From MPNP01 sp965215545 (GTDB taxonomy: Bacteria; Pseudomonadota; Alphaproteobacteria; Rhodobacterales; Rhodobacteraceae), in the NCBI GenBank assembly GCA_965215545.1, contig OZ244066.1, forward strand, positions 1,860,001 through 1,924,000: a stretch of 64,000 nucleotides of DNA, in the 5' to 3' direction. Under the pieces are notes generated by a model that did not search any database, had not been told where the DNA came from, and saw nothing but the letters and a program-made list of their open reading frames with translations. The position numbers were made by a program, and so were the translations under genes. How positions within the stretch are numbered: position 1 is the stretch's first letter; each line of letters starts with the position of its first letter. Shown one piece after another: positions 54,995 through 63,971 of the stretch.

Positions 54995-56794
54995 ATGACC
55001 AGGCCTGAAGCGATCAGGAATTTTTCCATCGTTGCCCACATCGATCATGGCAAGAGCACCCTTGCTGACCGGCTGATGCAGCTCTCGGGCACTGTCAGTG
55101 ACCGGGATATGAAAGATCAGCTCCTGGATACAATGGAGATCGAACGCGAGCGCGGCATCACCATCAAGGCCAATACGGTCCGCATCACCTACGAGGCCCG
55201 GGATGGCCAATCCTACATCCTGAACCTGATCGACACACCGGGCCATGTCGACTTCACCTATGAAGTGTCCCGCTCGATGCGGGCGGTCGAGGGCACGCTG
55301 CTGGTTGTTGATGCCACCCAGGGGGTGGAGGCACAGACCCTGGCCAATGCCTATCAGGCCATCAATGCCGATCATGAGATCATTCCCGTTCTCAACAAGA
55401 TGGATCTGGCGGCAGCGGAACCCGCGCGCGTGCTGGGGCAGATTGAGGAGGTCCTCGGAGTGGACACCGATGAATCGCTGTCGGTTTCGGCCAAGACCGG
55501 GGCTGGCGTCGAGGATGTCCTGGAAGCGATCGTGACGCGCCTGCCGCCGCCGATTGGCGATGTGAATGCGCCCCTGAAGGCCATGCTGGTTGACAGTTGG
55601 TATGATGCCTATCTCGGTGTCGTTGTCCTGATCCGGATCTTTGATGGCTGCCTCCGGACCGGCGAGGCAATCCGGATGTTGGCCACCGATGCCGTGTACA
55701 CCGTGGATCGCCTTGGCACCTTTGGCCCCGGGATGCAGGAGTGCGATCGCCTCGCAGCTGGGGAAATCGGTTACCTGACAGCCTCAATCAAGCAGGTCAG
55801 CGACACCATTGTCGGGGATACGGTGACCACGGTGCGCCATGGCTGTGCAGACCCCATTCCGGGTGTCAAACCCTCGCGACCGGTGGTCTATTGTGGCCTC
55901 TTTCCCGTTGACAACAATGATTTCCGGAACCTGCGCAGTGCCATTGAGAAGATTTCACTGAACGATTCCTCGTTCTCCAGTGAGATGGAGTCCTCCACCG
56001 CACTCGGTTTCGGGTTTCGCTGTGGCTTCCTGGGTCTGCTGCATCTTGACGTGATCCGGGAGCGGCTTGAGCGTGAGTATGGCCTGGAACTGATCACGAC
56101 CGCACCCTCGGTGATCTACGAGGTGCATCTCAAGGATGGCAGCTGCCGGGAGGTCTACAATCCGGCCGATCTTCCCGATGTGACCCTGATCGATCATATC
56201 CGCGAACCGCATATCGATGCGACCATCATCACGCCCGATCAATATGTTGGCGACATCATGCAGATCTGCCACCAGCGCCGGGGTACGCAGAAGGAACTGT
56301 CCATCCATGGCAACCGGGCCATGCTGCGCTTCGACCTGCCGCTCAATGAGGTCGTGTTTGACTTCCATGACCGCCTGAAGTCCATCTCCAGCGGCTATGC
56401 ATCTTTCGATTATGTGATCACCGGTCTTGTGGAGGGCGATCTTGTCAAGCTGCAGATCCTGGTCAATTCTGAACCGATCGATGCCCTGTCGATCCTCGTG
56501 CATCGCAACAGTGCCGAGCCCCGGGGTCGGCAGATGTGCGAGAAACTCAAGGACCTCATCCCTCGCCACCTTTTCAAGATTCCGATCCAGGCGGCCGTCG
56601 GCGGGCGGGTTGTCGCCCGCGAAACCCTCTCCGCACTCCGCAAGGATGTCACCGCCAAGTGCTATGGGGGCGACTTCACCCGCAAACGGAAACTCCTTGA
56701 TCGTCAGAAGGCCGGCAAGAAGCGCATGCGCAAGTTTGGCAAGGTTGAGATCCCCCAGCAGGCCTTCATCAGCGCCTTGCGGGTGGAAAGCTGA
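54995..56794 (+). CDS. lepA: Elongation factor 4 (LepA)
   Basis: The 599-residue translational GTPase has G1 AHIDHGKSTLADRL near residue 15, DTPGHVDFTYEVSRS, and NKMDL. The later domains contain GFGFRCGFLGLLHLDV and the LepA-specific C-terminal region with KKRMRKFGKVEIPQ. It acts on elongating ribosomes and in subunit biogenesis, mostly under stress. Length is standard. A GGAGG lies about 16 bases before the ATG, further than usual; no better start is visible. Confidence 0.96.
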   Translation: MTRPEAIRNFSIVAHIDHGKSTLADRLMQLSGTVSDRDMKDQLLDTMEIERERGITIKANTVRITYEARDGQSYILNLIDTPGHVDFTYEVSRSMRAVEGTLLVVDATQGVEAQTLANAYQAINADHEIIPVLNKMDLAAAEPARVLGQIEEVLGVDTDESLSVSAKTGAGVEDVLEAIVTRLPPPIGDVNAPLKAMLVDSWYDAYLGVVVLIRIFDGCLRTGEAIRMLATDAVYTVDRLGTFGPGMQECDRLAAGEIGYLTASIKQVSDTIVGDTVTTVRHGCADPIPGVKPSRPVVYCGLFPVDNNDFRNLRSAIEKISLNDSSFSSEMESSTALGFGFRCGFLGLLHLDVIRERLEREYGLELITTAPSVIYEVHLKDGSCREVYNPADLPDVTLIDHIREPHIDATIITPDQYVGDIMQICHQRRGTQKELSIHGNRAMLRFDLPLNEVVFDFHDRLKSISSGYASFDYVITGLVEGDLVKLQILVNSEPIDALSILVHRNSAEPRGRQMCEKLKDLIPRHLFKIPIQAAVGGRVVARETLSALRKDVTAKCYGGDFTRKRKLLDRQKAGKKRMRKFGKVEIPQQAFISALRVES

Positions 56795-56817
56795 GCCATG
56801 CACATCCGCATCCGACA

Positions 56818-57348
56818 GTGCAGTACAGGCGAGTGAACACGCGGTCCCGACATTCCTCCGTCGCCGCGAATGTCATCATCGTTGAGCCCAGCCCGCCCCG
56901 GCGCTACCTGGCGATCGGGTTCCTGCTGCTCTGTGGATGTCTCCTGGTCATGACAGGTCTCGCCACGGTGCCGACCGGAGGCCTCTATCCCTTTGCCCAG
57001 CTGGTCGCCGCCCTTGGCGCATTCCTCGCTGCCTGGCGGATCCATGTGGCCACCGGTCACCGCATCGAGCTCGTGGGCGACGAAATGCGCTCCACTGACG
57101 GGACGGTGATTGCCCATCTCGACAATATCCGCCGGATCGATATCAGCATGTTTGCCTTCAAACCCAGCAACGGGTTGCTGATCCATCTCGTCCAACCCAT
57201 GCCAAGACGGTGGCAACCCGGTCTCTGGTGGCGATGGGGCCGGCGCATTGGCATCGGTGGCTGCACACCGAAACACCAGGCCCGCCAACTCGCCGAAGCC
57301 CTGACTCTCGAACTTGCCGAGAGGAAGAGGAGGGTGGCCGACCCCTGA
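56818..57348 (+). CDS. Hypothetical membrane protein with two N-terminal TM segments
   Basis: The 176-residue product has two hydrophobic segments, YLAIGFLLLCGCLLVMTG and the nearby AQLVAALGAFLAAW, followed by a soluble PH-like region (RIELVGDEMRSTDGTVIAHL, then DNIRRIDISMFAFKP). The arrangement recalls small bacterial membrane proteins with a PH-like domain, but I cannot name a family. GTG 56818 or GTG 56833 may be the start. Follows lepA closely on the same strand. Confidence 0.6.
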   Translation: MQYRRVNTRSRHSSVAANVIIVEPSPPRRYLAIGFLLLCGCLLVMTGLATVPTGGLYPFAQLVAALGAFLAAWRIHVATGHRIELVGDEMRSTDGTVIAHLDNIRRIDISMFAFKPSNGLLIHLVQPMPRRWQPGLWWRWGRRIGIGGCTPKHQARQLAEALTLELAERKRRVADP

Positions 57349-57560
57349 GCATCCGACACGGCCCACTGACGGGTCATAAGTCTCGGGTCGGCCAGTCTTG
57401 CAGCGGACCCCCAGGGGCCCCTGGATCGATAGCCGGTGCCGGCAAGACAATGCTGCCCCTTGCGGGTTTGATCATTCCACGACCTTTACAGTGTACATTT
57501 CCCGCAAATTCTAGTATCAATTTCATAGCAGGCTTTGCTGTGGAAAGAAAGCTCGAAACG

Positions 57561-58850
57561 ATGTCCGACGACGTACATTTCCCAAGACACATGGAAACGG
57601 TTCTGGATGAAACAGTTGCAAATGCCCGTGTCGTCTATCTGATCGGGCCACGCCAAGTCGGCAAGACCACTCTGGTGCGTGATTTGTATGGGGAAGGACG
57701 ATACATAACACTTGATGACCCCGGAGTCCTGGCAGTCATCCATGACGATCCATTGGGCCAATTGGAAAGTCTCATATCAGATCTGAGCAACGCCCCTCTT
57801 GTGATTGATGAAGCACAACGCTCAAGGGAACTTGCGCTCGCAATCAAAGTGATCGTCGACCGAAATCGCAGAAAGGGTCAATTTGTCCTGACCGGCTCAT
57901 CGAATGTCTTCATCGCAGATGATGCAATGGATTCATTGGCAGGACGCGTGCGCGTCCTCAAGCTTTGGCCGCTCATGGTGGCAGAAATCCGTTCTGCGCA
58001 ACCGAACCGCTTCCTGGACTGGGCATCCGGGCCGGTTCCGGACATTGATCAGGTCGCCGCACCCGAACGACTCAGTCGAACAGACTATATCGATTTGCTC
58101 ATCAAGGGTGGCTTTCCAGAAGTCATCGACATGCCATTGGTGCAGTGCCAAAGGCATTACAGGGAGATGATCAATCTGATCGTCAGCCGTGATGTCGCCG
58201 ACATGATCGCAATTCGCAAGGCTGACAGCCTGAGACAATTGATTGACCAGCTGGCTGTACGCACCGCCCAGGAGATCAATGTTGCATCTCTGGCAAGTCA
58301 CCTTGGCATCAATCGAGCCACGGTTGATCAATATCTTGATCTTCTGGAGCGTTTGTCGCTGGTGATTCGACTTGGAGCCTGGAGCTCCCGGGAAGCCCAG
58401 CGCGAAATCAAGCATGCCAAACTCCATTTCGTCGATACCGGCATGGCTGCGGCACTCAGGCACCTCAAGACCGATTCATTCAACGCTGGGAATGTCAATG
58501 CACCGGCATTCGGACATTTTCTTGAGACATTTGTTTTCAACGAGATACTGCGTTCACTGGAACTGCAAAGGCAGGATTATCGACTGTATCATTGGCGCAG
58601 CCCGGATCGGCGCGAGGTCGATATGGTGGTTGATGGTGTCGACAGTCTGGTGGGTATTGAAGTGAAAGCCTCATCCAGCGTTGCCAAAGCCGATTTCAGG
58701 CACTTGCAATGGTTCGGATCCAAGCAGGGCCCCGGTGGAACACGATCGTTCACCGGCATCGTTTTCTATCTTGGTCAACACAAACTCACTTTCGGCAACA
58801 ACTGTTTTGCCCTGCCGGTCAGCACCCTCTGGTCGGACATTGACATCTGA
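57561..58850 (+). CDS. AAA_14/DUF4143-family ATPase
   Basis: The 429-residue protein has Walker A YLIGPRQVGKTTLVRDL near residue 30, Walker B PLVIDEAQR, sensor-like QFVLTGSSN and GRVRVLKLWPLMVAE. The C-terminal DUF4143 region includes NRATVDQYLDLLERLSLVIRL, KLHFVDTGMAAAL and YHWRSPDRREVDMVVDG with an E-V-K pair (GIEVKAS) of a PD-(D/E)XK-like fold. Such stand-alone ATPases are common in defence-related and mobile regions, with unknown function. Lower G+C than neighbours suggests transfer. The N-terminus is taken from the ATG at 57561; the longer upstream frame is not conserved. Confidence 0.82.
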   Translation: MSDDVHFPRHMETVLDETVANARVVYLIGPRQVGKTTLVRDLYGEGRYITLDDPGVLAVIHDDPLGQLESLISDLSNAPLVIDEAQRSRELALAIKVIVDRNRRKGQFVLTGSSNVFIADDAMDSLAGRVRVLKLWPLMVAEIRSAQPNRFLDWASGPVPDIDQVAAPERLSRTDYIDLLIKGGFPEVIDMPLVQCQRHYREMINLIVSRDVADMIAIRKADSLRQLIDQLAVRTAQEINVASLASHLGINRATVDQYLDLLERLSLVIRLGAWSSREAQREIKHAKLHFVDTGMAAALRHLKTDSFNAGNVNAPAFGHFLETFVFNEILRSLELQRQDYRLYHWRSPDRREVDMVVDGVDSLVGIEVKASSSVAKADFRHLQWFGSKQGPGGTRSFTGIVFYLGQHKLTFGNNCFALPVSTLWSDIDI

Positions 58851-58998
58851 TCCATGCCCGATGCCCTCAAGGGAGGATAAGTCTGTAGACAGCCGGTCCT
58901 GAGCCCGCTTGCAAATGCGCTCCTTTTGCACCTTGCACGACAAGCGACCTCTCTGCGGTGGCGCCCCAGTCGCAACAACAAGCACTGCGAGACAGTCC

Positions 58999-59862
58999 AT
59001 GATACCCAACCTGATTCTCCCTCCCTCTGACCGCCCTCGCCGCAGCCCTCCTGGTCGCGACCCTCGCCCTGCCCGCCACGCGCAGGTGGCCACGCTCGGC
59101 ATCGCCACGACATCGACTGGTGGCTCCACAGCCAGTTTCGTCGAGAAAGCGAGTCCGGGCACGGGCTGCATCAACCGCATCTTTCTCCAGCGCAGTCCCA
59201 GCAGCCTGAATCAGCCGGTCGCGCTGATCGCCTTCACCGTGGACGGTCCTGATCGGCTGCGGAATTATGGCGTACCGGCGTATCTGGCGGACGGCAGTGC
59301 GGCGATCAGGAGCCGCAGCCAGTTCTCGCAGACTATCGGCACAGGTCGGACGGCGGTTGCGACCGAACATCAGATCTGCGTCGGCAACGACCAGCCAGTG
59401 AGTCCGATCCGTACTCTCTTGCTGCCAGCCCCCGGCTGCCGGGTCGACCCGGACCATCGGTCGATCGACATCCTCGTGGCCGATCTGGATGCCTGTGATG
59501 CTCCGGATGACCAGACCGCGAACGGCAGGGTCGTCGACCAGTTCAATGGGAGCGGCAGCACCTGCATCTGTGCGGCAGCGAGACGGAACGCCAACGTGCG
59601 GCGTCTGGTCGGGCCGGATCCGGTGGTGATTGCGGAGCCCTCCACCACCCCCAGTAACCCGATGGGGAACGATGAGGAGAGGCAAAGAGCGATCAAGGAC
59701 GATGCAGTCAACTGCAGGAACGCCAACTGCAACCGGACCTTCTGCACGGAACAGCGGCAGTCCGAGATGACGCATCAGACCAGCCTCCGCCGGCTCGGCG
59801 AGGATTTCCATGATCCGGGCCACCTCTACTGCCCGAAGTCGCCCTGGAAGGGGCTGCCGTGA
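58999..59862 (+). pseudogene. Secreted Cys-rich protein, signal peptide disrupted by compensating indels
   Basis: From ATG 58999 one frame runs to 59862 (287 codons), but its N-terminus is Pro/Arg-rich. The adjacent frame in 59034-59095 encodes a clear signal peptide (LTALAAALLVATLALPAT). Two nearby one-base indels of opposite sign would rejoin start, signal peptide and mature part (AQVATLGIATTS...). The mature region is rich in disulfide-like cysteines (GTGCINR, HQICVG, GSTCIC, NCRNANCNRTFC). No family recognised. Pseudogene or sequencing error cannot be separated here. Confidence 0.5.
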
Positions 59863-60144
59863 TGATCCGAGTGCTGATCAGACCACAGACACGGGGCGGC
59901 CTTTGCGACCGCCCCATGTCCGGCAGAAAACCCGCCCCCGTGCCAGTCTGAGGTGGAACCGGGTTTCCGATGGACATCCAGGCGACTTGCTTCCGTAAAT
60001 TGCCGTTGATGGACATTCTGACGAGATGGAACATCTCCTGGAGAGATCCGCTTGGGCGAAGCGTTTGCCGGAGCCGGTTCGGTGCAGTGGTCGAGTTCAT
60101 ATGTATGGGGCCAAGGACCGTCGCGTGCGCCGGTGTGCAGGGGA

Positions 60145-60327
60145 TCAGGCGGTCATGAAACCGAAGATTGTGAAGCCGAGTGCGACAATGGCAACCATGG
60201 AGAATACAAGTCGTGTTGCGCGCCTGGTCGCGTCTGCACGGCGCAGGGCCATAGCCTCGCGTAACGTGGCCTGATCCGTACGGAATCCCTCCAGCGAGGC
60301 TGTCAGGTTTGCTTGCAGTGCGTTCAT
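60145..60327 (-). CDS. Small coiled-coil protein with C-terminal membrane anchor, fourth family member
   Basis: The 60-residue product opens MNALQANLTASLEGFRTDQA, continues as a charged helix (LREAMALRRADATRRATR) and ends in a hydrophobic anchor (LVFSMVAIVALGFTIFGF). The anchor closely resembles that of the 12.6/14.7 kb copies (IVGIGLTVFGF), and the C-terminal layout is the same. GGAGGAGGGA immediately precedes the ATG, a strong ribosome-binding site. It lies near the broken secreted gene at 59.0 kb, as copies 1 and 2 do near theirs. Confidence 0.65.
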   Translation of the reverse strand: MNALQANLTASLEGFRTDQATLREAMALRRADATRRATRLVFSMVAIVALGFTIFGFMTA

Positions 60328-60389
60328 TCCCTCCTCCAGACAGGTGGTCCGTCCGTGCAGATCACAGCCTGGGCTTAATGGTATCCATG

Positions 60390-60742
60390 GTCTCCAAGGG
60401 TCGTCGCTGTGCCGGGAGGTGCCAGGGGTTTTGCAATCTGCGGTGGTCGGGGTCCTCCTCGCCGCCGGGGCTGTTGTCGACAGTCCCACCAAAAGACCGG
60501 TTCCACAGTCCTGCACATCGCCGCTGGTCGCGGCGATCATGACATCGTCGCGCTGCTCCTCACCTCGGGCCTCGACCCCACCCTGCGCACACGCAAGACG
60601 GCAGCAGGGCGGTCATCGGGATGACGCATTGCCAACCAGACGGCCCGTGATCTGGCCCTGCGCCATCTCGGCGACCGGGACCGCTGGCCAGGGATTGTCC
60701 GGTGCAACGGTCGCAAGGCTGGCGACTCCGTCACCCCATTGA
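60390..60742 (+). pseudogene. Ankyrin-repeat protein relic
   Basis: Ankyrin sequence is spread over several plus-strand frames: VVGVLLAAGAVVD in one, then TGSTVLHIAAGRGDHDIVAL with LLTSGLDPTLRTRKT in another (a good consensus repeat), then a TGA at 60622-60624 and ANQTARDLALRHLGDRDRW in a third. No start or full repeat array survives. It shows that the genome once carried ankyrin-repeat proteins, which are frequent in host-associated bacteria. Confidence 0.6.
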
Positions 60743-60886
60743 GATCAAATCGTCGCCGACTGTTTCCTCCTGTTGCCCCGGGGACGGACTCCGGACTCCG
60801 CCCGTTCCCATCCCTTGCCAATCCGGGGCCGGGTCCCTATCTTGGACAGGAGATCTCTTGTGGAGAGACACCCAGGGAGAGATGCC

Positions 60887-61497
60887 ATGCCCGCGCTCTT
60901 GCGCCGCCATCACGCCACCGACCGCTCCTTGCCCCCATCCGCCGCCTGGGGCGGCGGCGTCCTGGAGGGCTATGACGGTCCCGTCAAACCGGGCGGCATC
61001 CCCACGACCGACACACCCGCGCGCTACATCTCCTTTCACGCCGCCCTCAATCTGCGGGCTCCGGGCGAGGTGACTGGCGGCTGGCATGCCCACACGGCCC
61101 TCCATGTCCCGGCCCGGTCCCCGGACCGGCCCCTGCCCTGTGCCGGGGACGGGGAGCGGGTGAACACCAACCCTGCTCTCGGGACGCACGGTGTGCGGGA
61201 CATGGGCACCATCCTGCGCACCCTCTATGGCCCCCCCGCACCGGGGGGCCGGCTGTCCGCCCGGGACCCATCTGGGTTGCCAACCACTTCCGGGCGATTG
61301 CCGACCTTGTGACCTTTGACCAGACCCGCCCCCAGTGGCCGCCCATGGCGGGCGTGACCGAGATCAATCGCTGGCTCGACACCCCGGCCGAGATCGCACA
61401 TCTCCGGACGGACTTCCTCGAACCCCTCGCCAGCCTCTGGGATGCCGCTGGGCGGCGGCGTTATGACGCCTGGCTCGCCACGCTGGTCTGGGCGTGA
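60887..61497 (+). pseudogene. Frameshifted partner gene of an AbiEii-type toxin relic
   Basis: AGGGAGAG precedes ATG 60887. The first frame encodes about 140 residues, including YISFHAALNLRAPGEVTGG and NPALGTHGVRDMGTILRTLY, and ends at 61312. The continuation is in another frame: WVANHFRAIADLVTFDQ and EINRWLDTPAEIAHLR to AWLATLVWA, stop 61497. One indel near 61245-61265 separates them. I know this layout as a conserved hypothetical protein found upstream of nucleotidyltransferase toxins, and a toxin relic follows directly. Family name uncertain. Confidence 0.5.
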
Positions 61498-61507
61498 GCA
61501 TAGCCCG

Positions 61508-61979
61508 ATGCGGGCGGAGAAGCGGTGCCACACGGCTGTCCTGTGGTCTGTCGTGCAGGCACCCATGCCCTATGTCCTGAAGGGGGCACGGCCCTCCAGC
61601 TCCTGCGCGGCCTTCCACCGATCTCGACCTTGATGCCGGCACGGCGCTCCCGATCGACCGATGGGTCCGCGCGGGCCTGGCGGCGGCCGGGGTTGCCCTT
61701 CTCAGCCGGGCGTTGGCCAAGGATTCGCCCGCGATGCACCGCCTGCGTTACCACTATGCCGATGCGGTGACAAGCACGGACACGCTCCTGACCATCGAGA
61801 CCAGTCTACGCACATCACCCCGGGAGGAGACGGTCGAGATTGTGGACGGCATACGGACTTACACGATCCCCCAGATCATGGATCAAGGGGCTGGCCATAA
61901 GTCGCGCGGGGCAGTGGGATCACATCCCGCCGGCCCCGTCCCCCTGCTTCGGGATTTTCAGTCGGTACCGGTGATCTGA
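61508..61979 (+). pseudogene. AbiEii-type nucleotidyltransferase toxin relic
   Basis: Pieces in different plus-strand frames reconstruct an AbiEii core: MPYVLKG, then GTALQLLRGLPPIS, then LDAGTALPIDRWVRAGLAAA and LAKDSPAMHRLRYHYADAV with IETSLRTSPREETVE and DGIRTYTIPQIMDQ. At least two indels lie between 61575 and 61640, and the catalytic DxD region is scrambled. The C-terminal half is missing. It follows its presumed partner gene by 10 bp, as in an intact two-gene operon. Confidence 0.6.
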
Positions 61980-62217
61980 TCGGGGTTGGGCCAGACGGGG
62001 TGAGGGGCATGGTGGATCGCCCCTTGCGGGCAGGAATCAGGTGCTGGCGGACCTGAACGGGTTTGGCGCGGGAGCGGGCAGGGCGGCGGGCCGGACACAA
62101 GGGGTACCCTCCTTGGCCGGATTGTGCCGGGACTGCCTCCGGGGGTCATGGTGGGACTTCGTGTGTTCAGATGCAGGCAATTCCGCCCACCGGGCACCGG
62201 TGTGGCGAATTCCGGTC
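61980..62217. other. Intergenic region before the SIS gene
   Basis: About 240 bases between convergent features. No supported gene; contains no recognised terminator or promoter. Confidence 0.4.
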
Positions 62218-63234
62218 TCACATCGTTCTGGTGACCTTGTTCAGACCGACCGGTGCATCGGGGTTGAAGCCGAGATCGCAGGCCAGCCTCTCGAGGAATC
62301 TGTAGAATGCCACGACCTGAAGCAGCGGCAACAGAAGATCGTGCGTTGCGGCGGGCACCGGCAATGTGGCCTGCCGGTCAGGCTGATCGGCCAGCAGGAT
62401 CGTAACGCCCTTGTCCTGCAACTGTGTCATCACATCGTTGATGGAACGTCCGGCCTTGCCGCCGGCACCGAAGATCAGCGCAGCCAGCTGACTGTCGGCA
62501 ATGGCAATCGGTCCATGCTGGACCTCGGCAGCCGAATAGGCTTCCGCATGCATCCGGCAGGTTTCCTTGAACTTGAGCGCCGCCTCGCCAGCGATGGCAA
62601 GACCCGGACCCCTGCCAATGCAATACAGCGAACGGGATCTGGCCAGCGGCAGTGCCGCCAGGTTCCAGTTGGCGGCCAGGGCCGCACGAGCCAGATCCGG
62701 CAGGGTGGCGAAGGCTTGTTGAAGATCTGTATCATCATTGAATCCCGCATAGATCGCGAGGGATGCAAAGAGCATGGCAACGAAGCTCTTGGTGGCCGCA
62801 ACGGCACGTTCCGGCCCGGCATGGAGTGGCAGGACCACTTCGGCCCCGGTCCCGACCGGACTCTCCACGACATTCAGGATCGCTGCGGTCCGGGCACCGC
62901 CCTTGATTGCCGCCCTCTGGAACGCCGCCAGATCGGGACTGCCGCCGGATTGCGAGAAGGTCAGGCAGGCAAAATCCCGGACCTGCAATGGCGTCCCGTA
63001 GACCGAGGCCACCGATGGCCCGACCGAGGCCACCGGCAGCCCGGCCTGCGTTTCCATGAGGGATTTGAAGAAGGCCGCAGCATGGTCCGACGTCCCCCGT
63101 GCACAGGTGATGACCCCGGCTGGACCGTGCCGTCTCAATTCGTGCCCGAATGCCCGGTAGACATCGGCATGGTTGATCTGTTGTGCGAGCATGTCAGGAA
63201 TTTCGGCGATCTCCCTCGCCATGGCCGTGGTCAT
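62218..63234 (-). CDS. SIS-domain aminosugar-phosphate isomerase/deaminase (GlmS C-domain-like)
   Basis: The 338-residue protein carries two SIS domains like the isomerase half of GlmS: ITCARGTSDHAAAFFKSLME, FSQSGGSPDLAAFQRAA and AATKSFVAML in the first, and SLYCIGRGPGLAIAGEAAL with EAYSAAEVQHGPIAI in the second. It lacks the glutaminase domain, so it probably acts as a glucosamine-6-phosphate deaminase (NagB-II-like) or related amino-sugar enzyme. Its start overlaps the stop of the ABC ATPase by 4 bp, which couples it to amino-sugar uptake. Confidence 0.82.
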   Translation of the reverse strand: MTTAMAREIAEIPDMLAQQINHADVYRAFGHELRRHGPAGVITCARGTSDHAAAFFKSLMETQAGLPVASVGPSVASVYGTPLQVRDFACLTFSQSGGSPDLAAFQRAAIKGGARTAAILNVVESPVGTGAEVVLPLHAGPERAVAATKSFVAMLFASLAIYAGFNDDTDLQQAFATLPDLARAALAANWNLAALPLARSRSLYCIGRGPGLAIAGEAALKFKETCRMHAEAYSAAEVQHGPIAIADSQLAALIFGAGGKAGRSINDVMTQLQDKGVTILLADQPDRQATLPVPAATHDLLLPLLQVVAFYRFLERLACDLGFNPDAPVGLNKVTRTM

Positions 63235-63971
63235 GTGTGAACTCCCGTGATCATGGAGACGATGTCATTCTTGTGCGTGTCTGCCGTCCGGCGCACACCG
63301 ATCTGCCGGCCACGTCGCAGGACGCAGATGCGATCCGCCAGTCGCAGCACCTGATCAAGGCTGTGACTGATCATCAGAATGGCAAGATTGCGTTGCCTGA
63401 GTGAAGCGATCAGGTCCTCGACCCTTGCCGTTTCTGCTACACCGAGTGCAGCCGTCGGCTCATCCAGCAGGATCAGGTTGCTTGCCCAGTGGGTGGCGCG
63501 GGCGATCGCGATCCCCTGGCGCTGGCCACCGCTGAGATCCCTGACGATCGAATTGGCCGACGGGATCCGGATATCGAGCTGATCCACGAGTGACTGGGTC
63601 TCCCGGCGCATGCGGGCCTTGTCCAGAACACCGAAAGGCGTCCTTGTCAACTCACGGCCCAGAAACATGTTCATGTAGACAGGCTGTTCATCGGCAAGTG
63701 CGAGATCCTGATGGACAACCTCGATTCCGCGCTGCCGCGCGGAACTGGCATCGGTCAAGCGCAAAACCTCGCCATCAAGTCTGATGATGCCGGCGGTCGG
63801 GCGATGGATGCCGGCGATGATCTTGACCAGGGTTGATTTGCCGGCCCCGTTGTCACCGACGAGAGCAACGATCTCGCCGGGAAACAGGTCCAGGGAGACG
63901 TCCTGTATGGCGATGATACCGCCGAACACCTTGTGGATATGGCAGAGGGACAGGAGGGGTGTGGCCGTCAT
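63231..63971 (-). CDS. Sugar ABC transporter ATP-binding protein (single-domain, CUT2 type)
   Basis: The 246-residue ATPase has Walker A GDNGAGKSTLVKII, Q-loop VVHQDLALADEQP, signature DLSGGQRQGIAIARA, Walker B ILLDEPTAAL and H-loop MISHS. A single ATPase domain of FrcA type, similar in build to the one at 36.9 kb. With the SIS enzyme gene just downstream, an amino sugar or its precursor is a plausible substrate, which is inference. The upstream gene overlaps its start. Confidence 0.9.
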   Translation of the reverse strand: MTATPLLSLCHIHKVFGGIIAIQDVSLDLFPGEIVALVGDNGAGKSTLVKIIAGIHRPTAGIIRLDGEVLRLTDASSARQRGIEVVHQDLALADEQPVYMNMFLGRELTRTPFGVLDKARMRRETQSLVDQLDIRIPSANSIVRDLSGGQRQGIAIARATHWASNLILLDEPTAALGVAETARVEDLIASLRQRNLAILMISHSLDQVLRLADRICVLRRGRQIGVRRTADTHKNDIVSMITGVHT

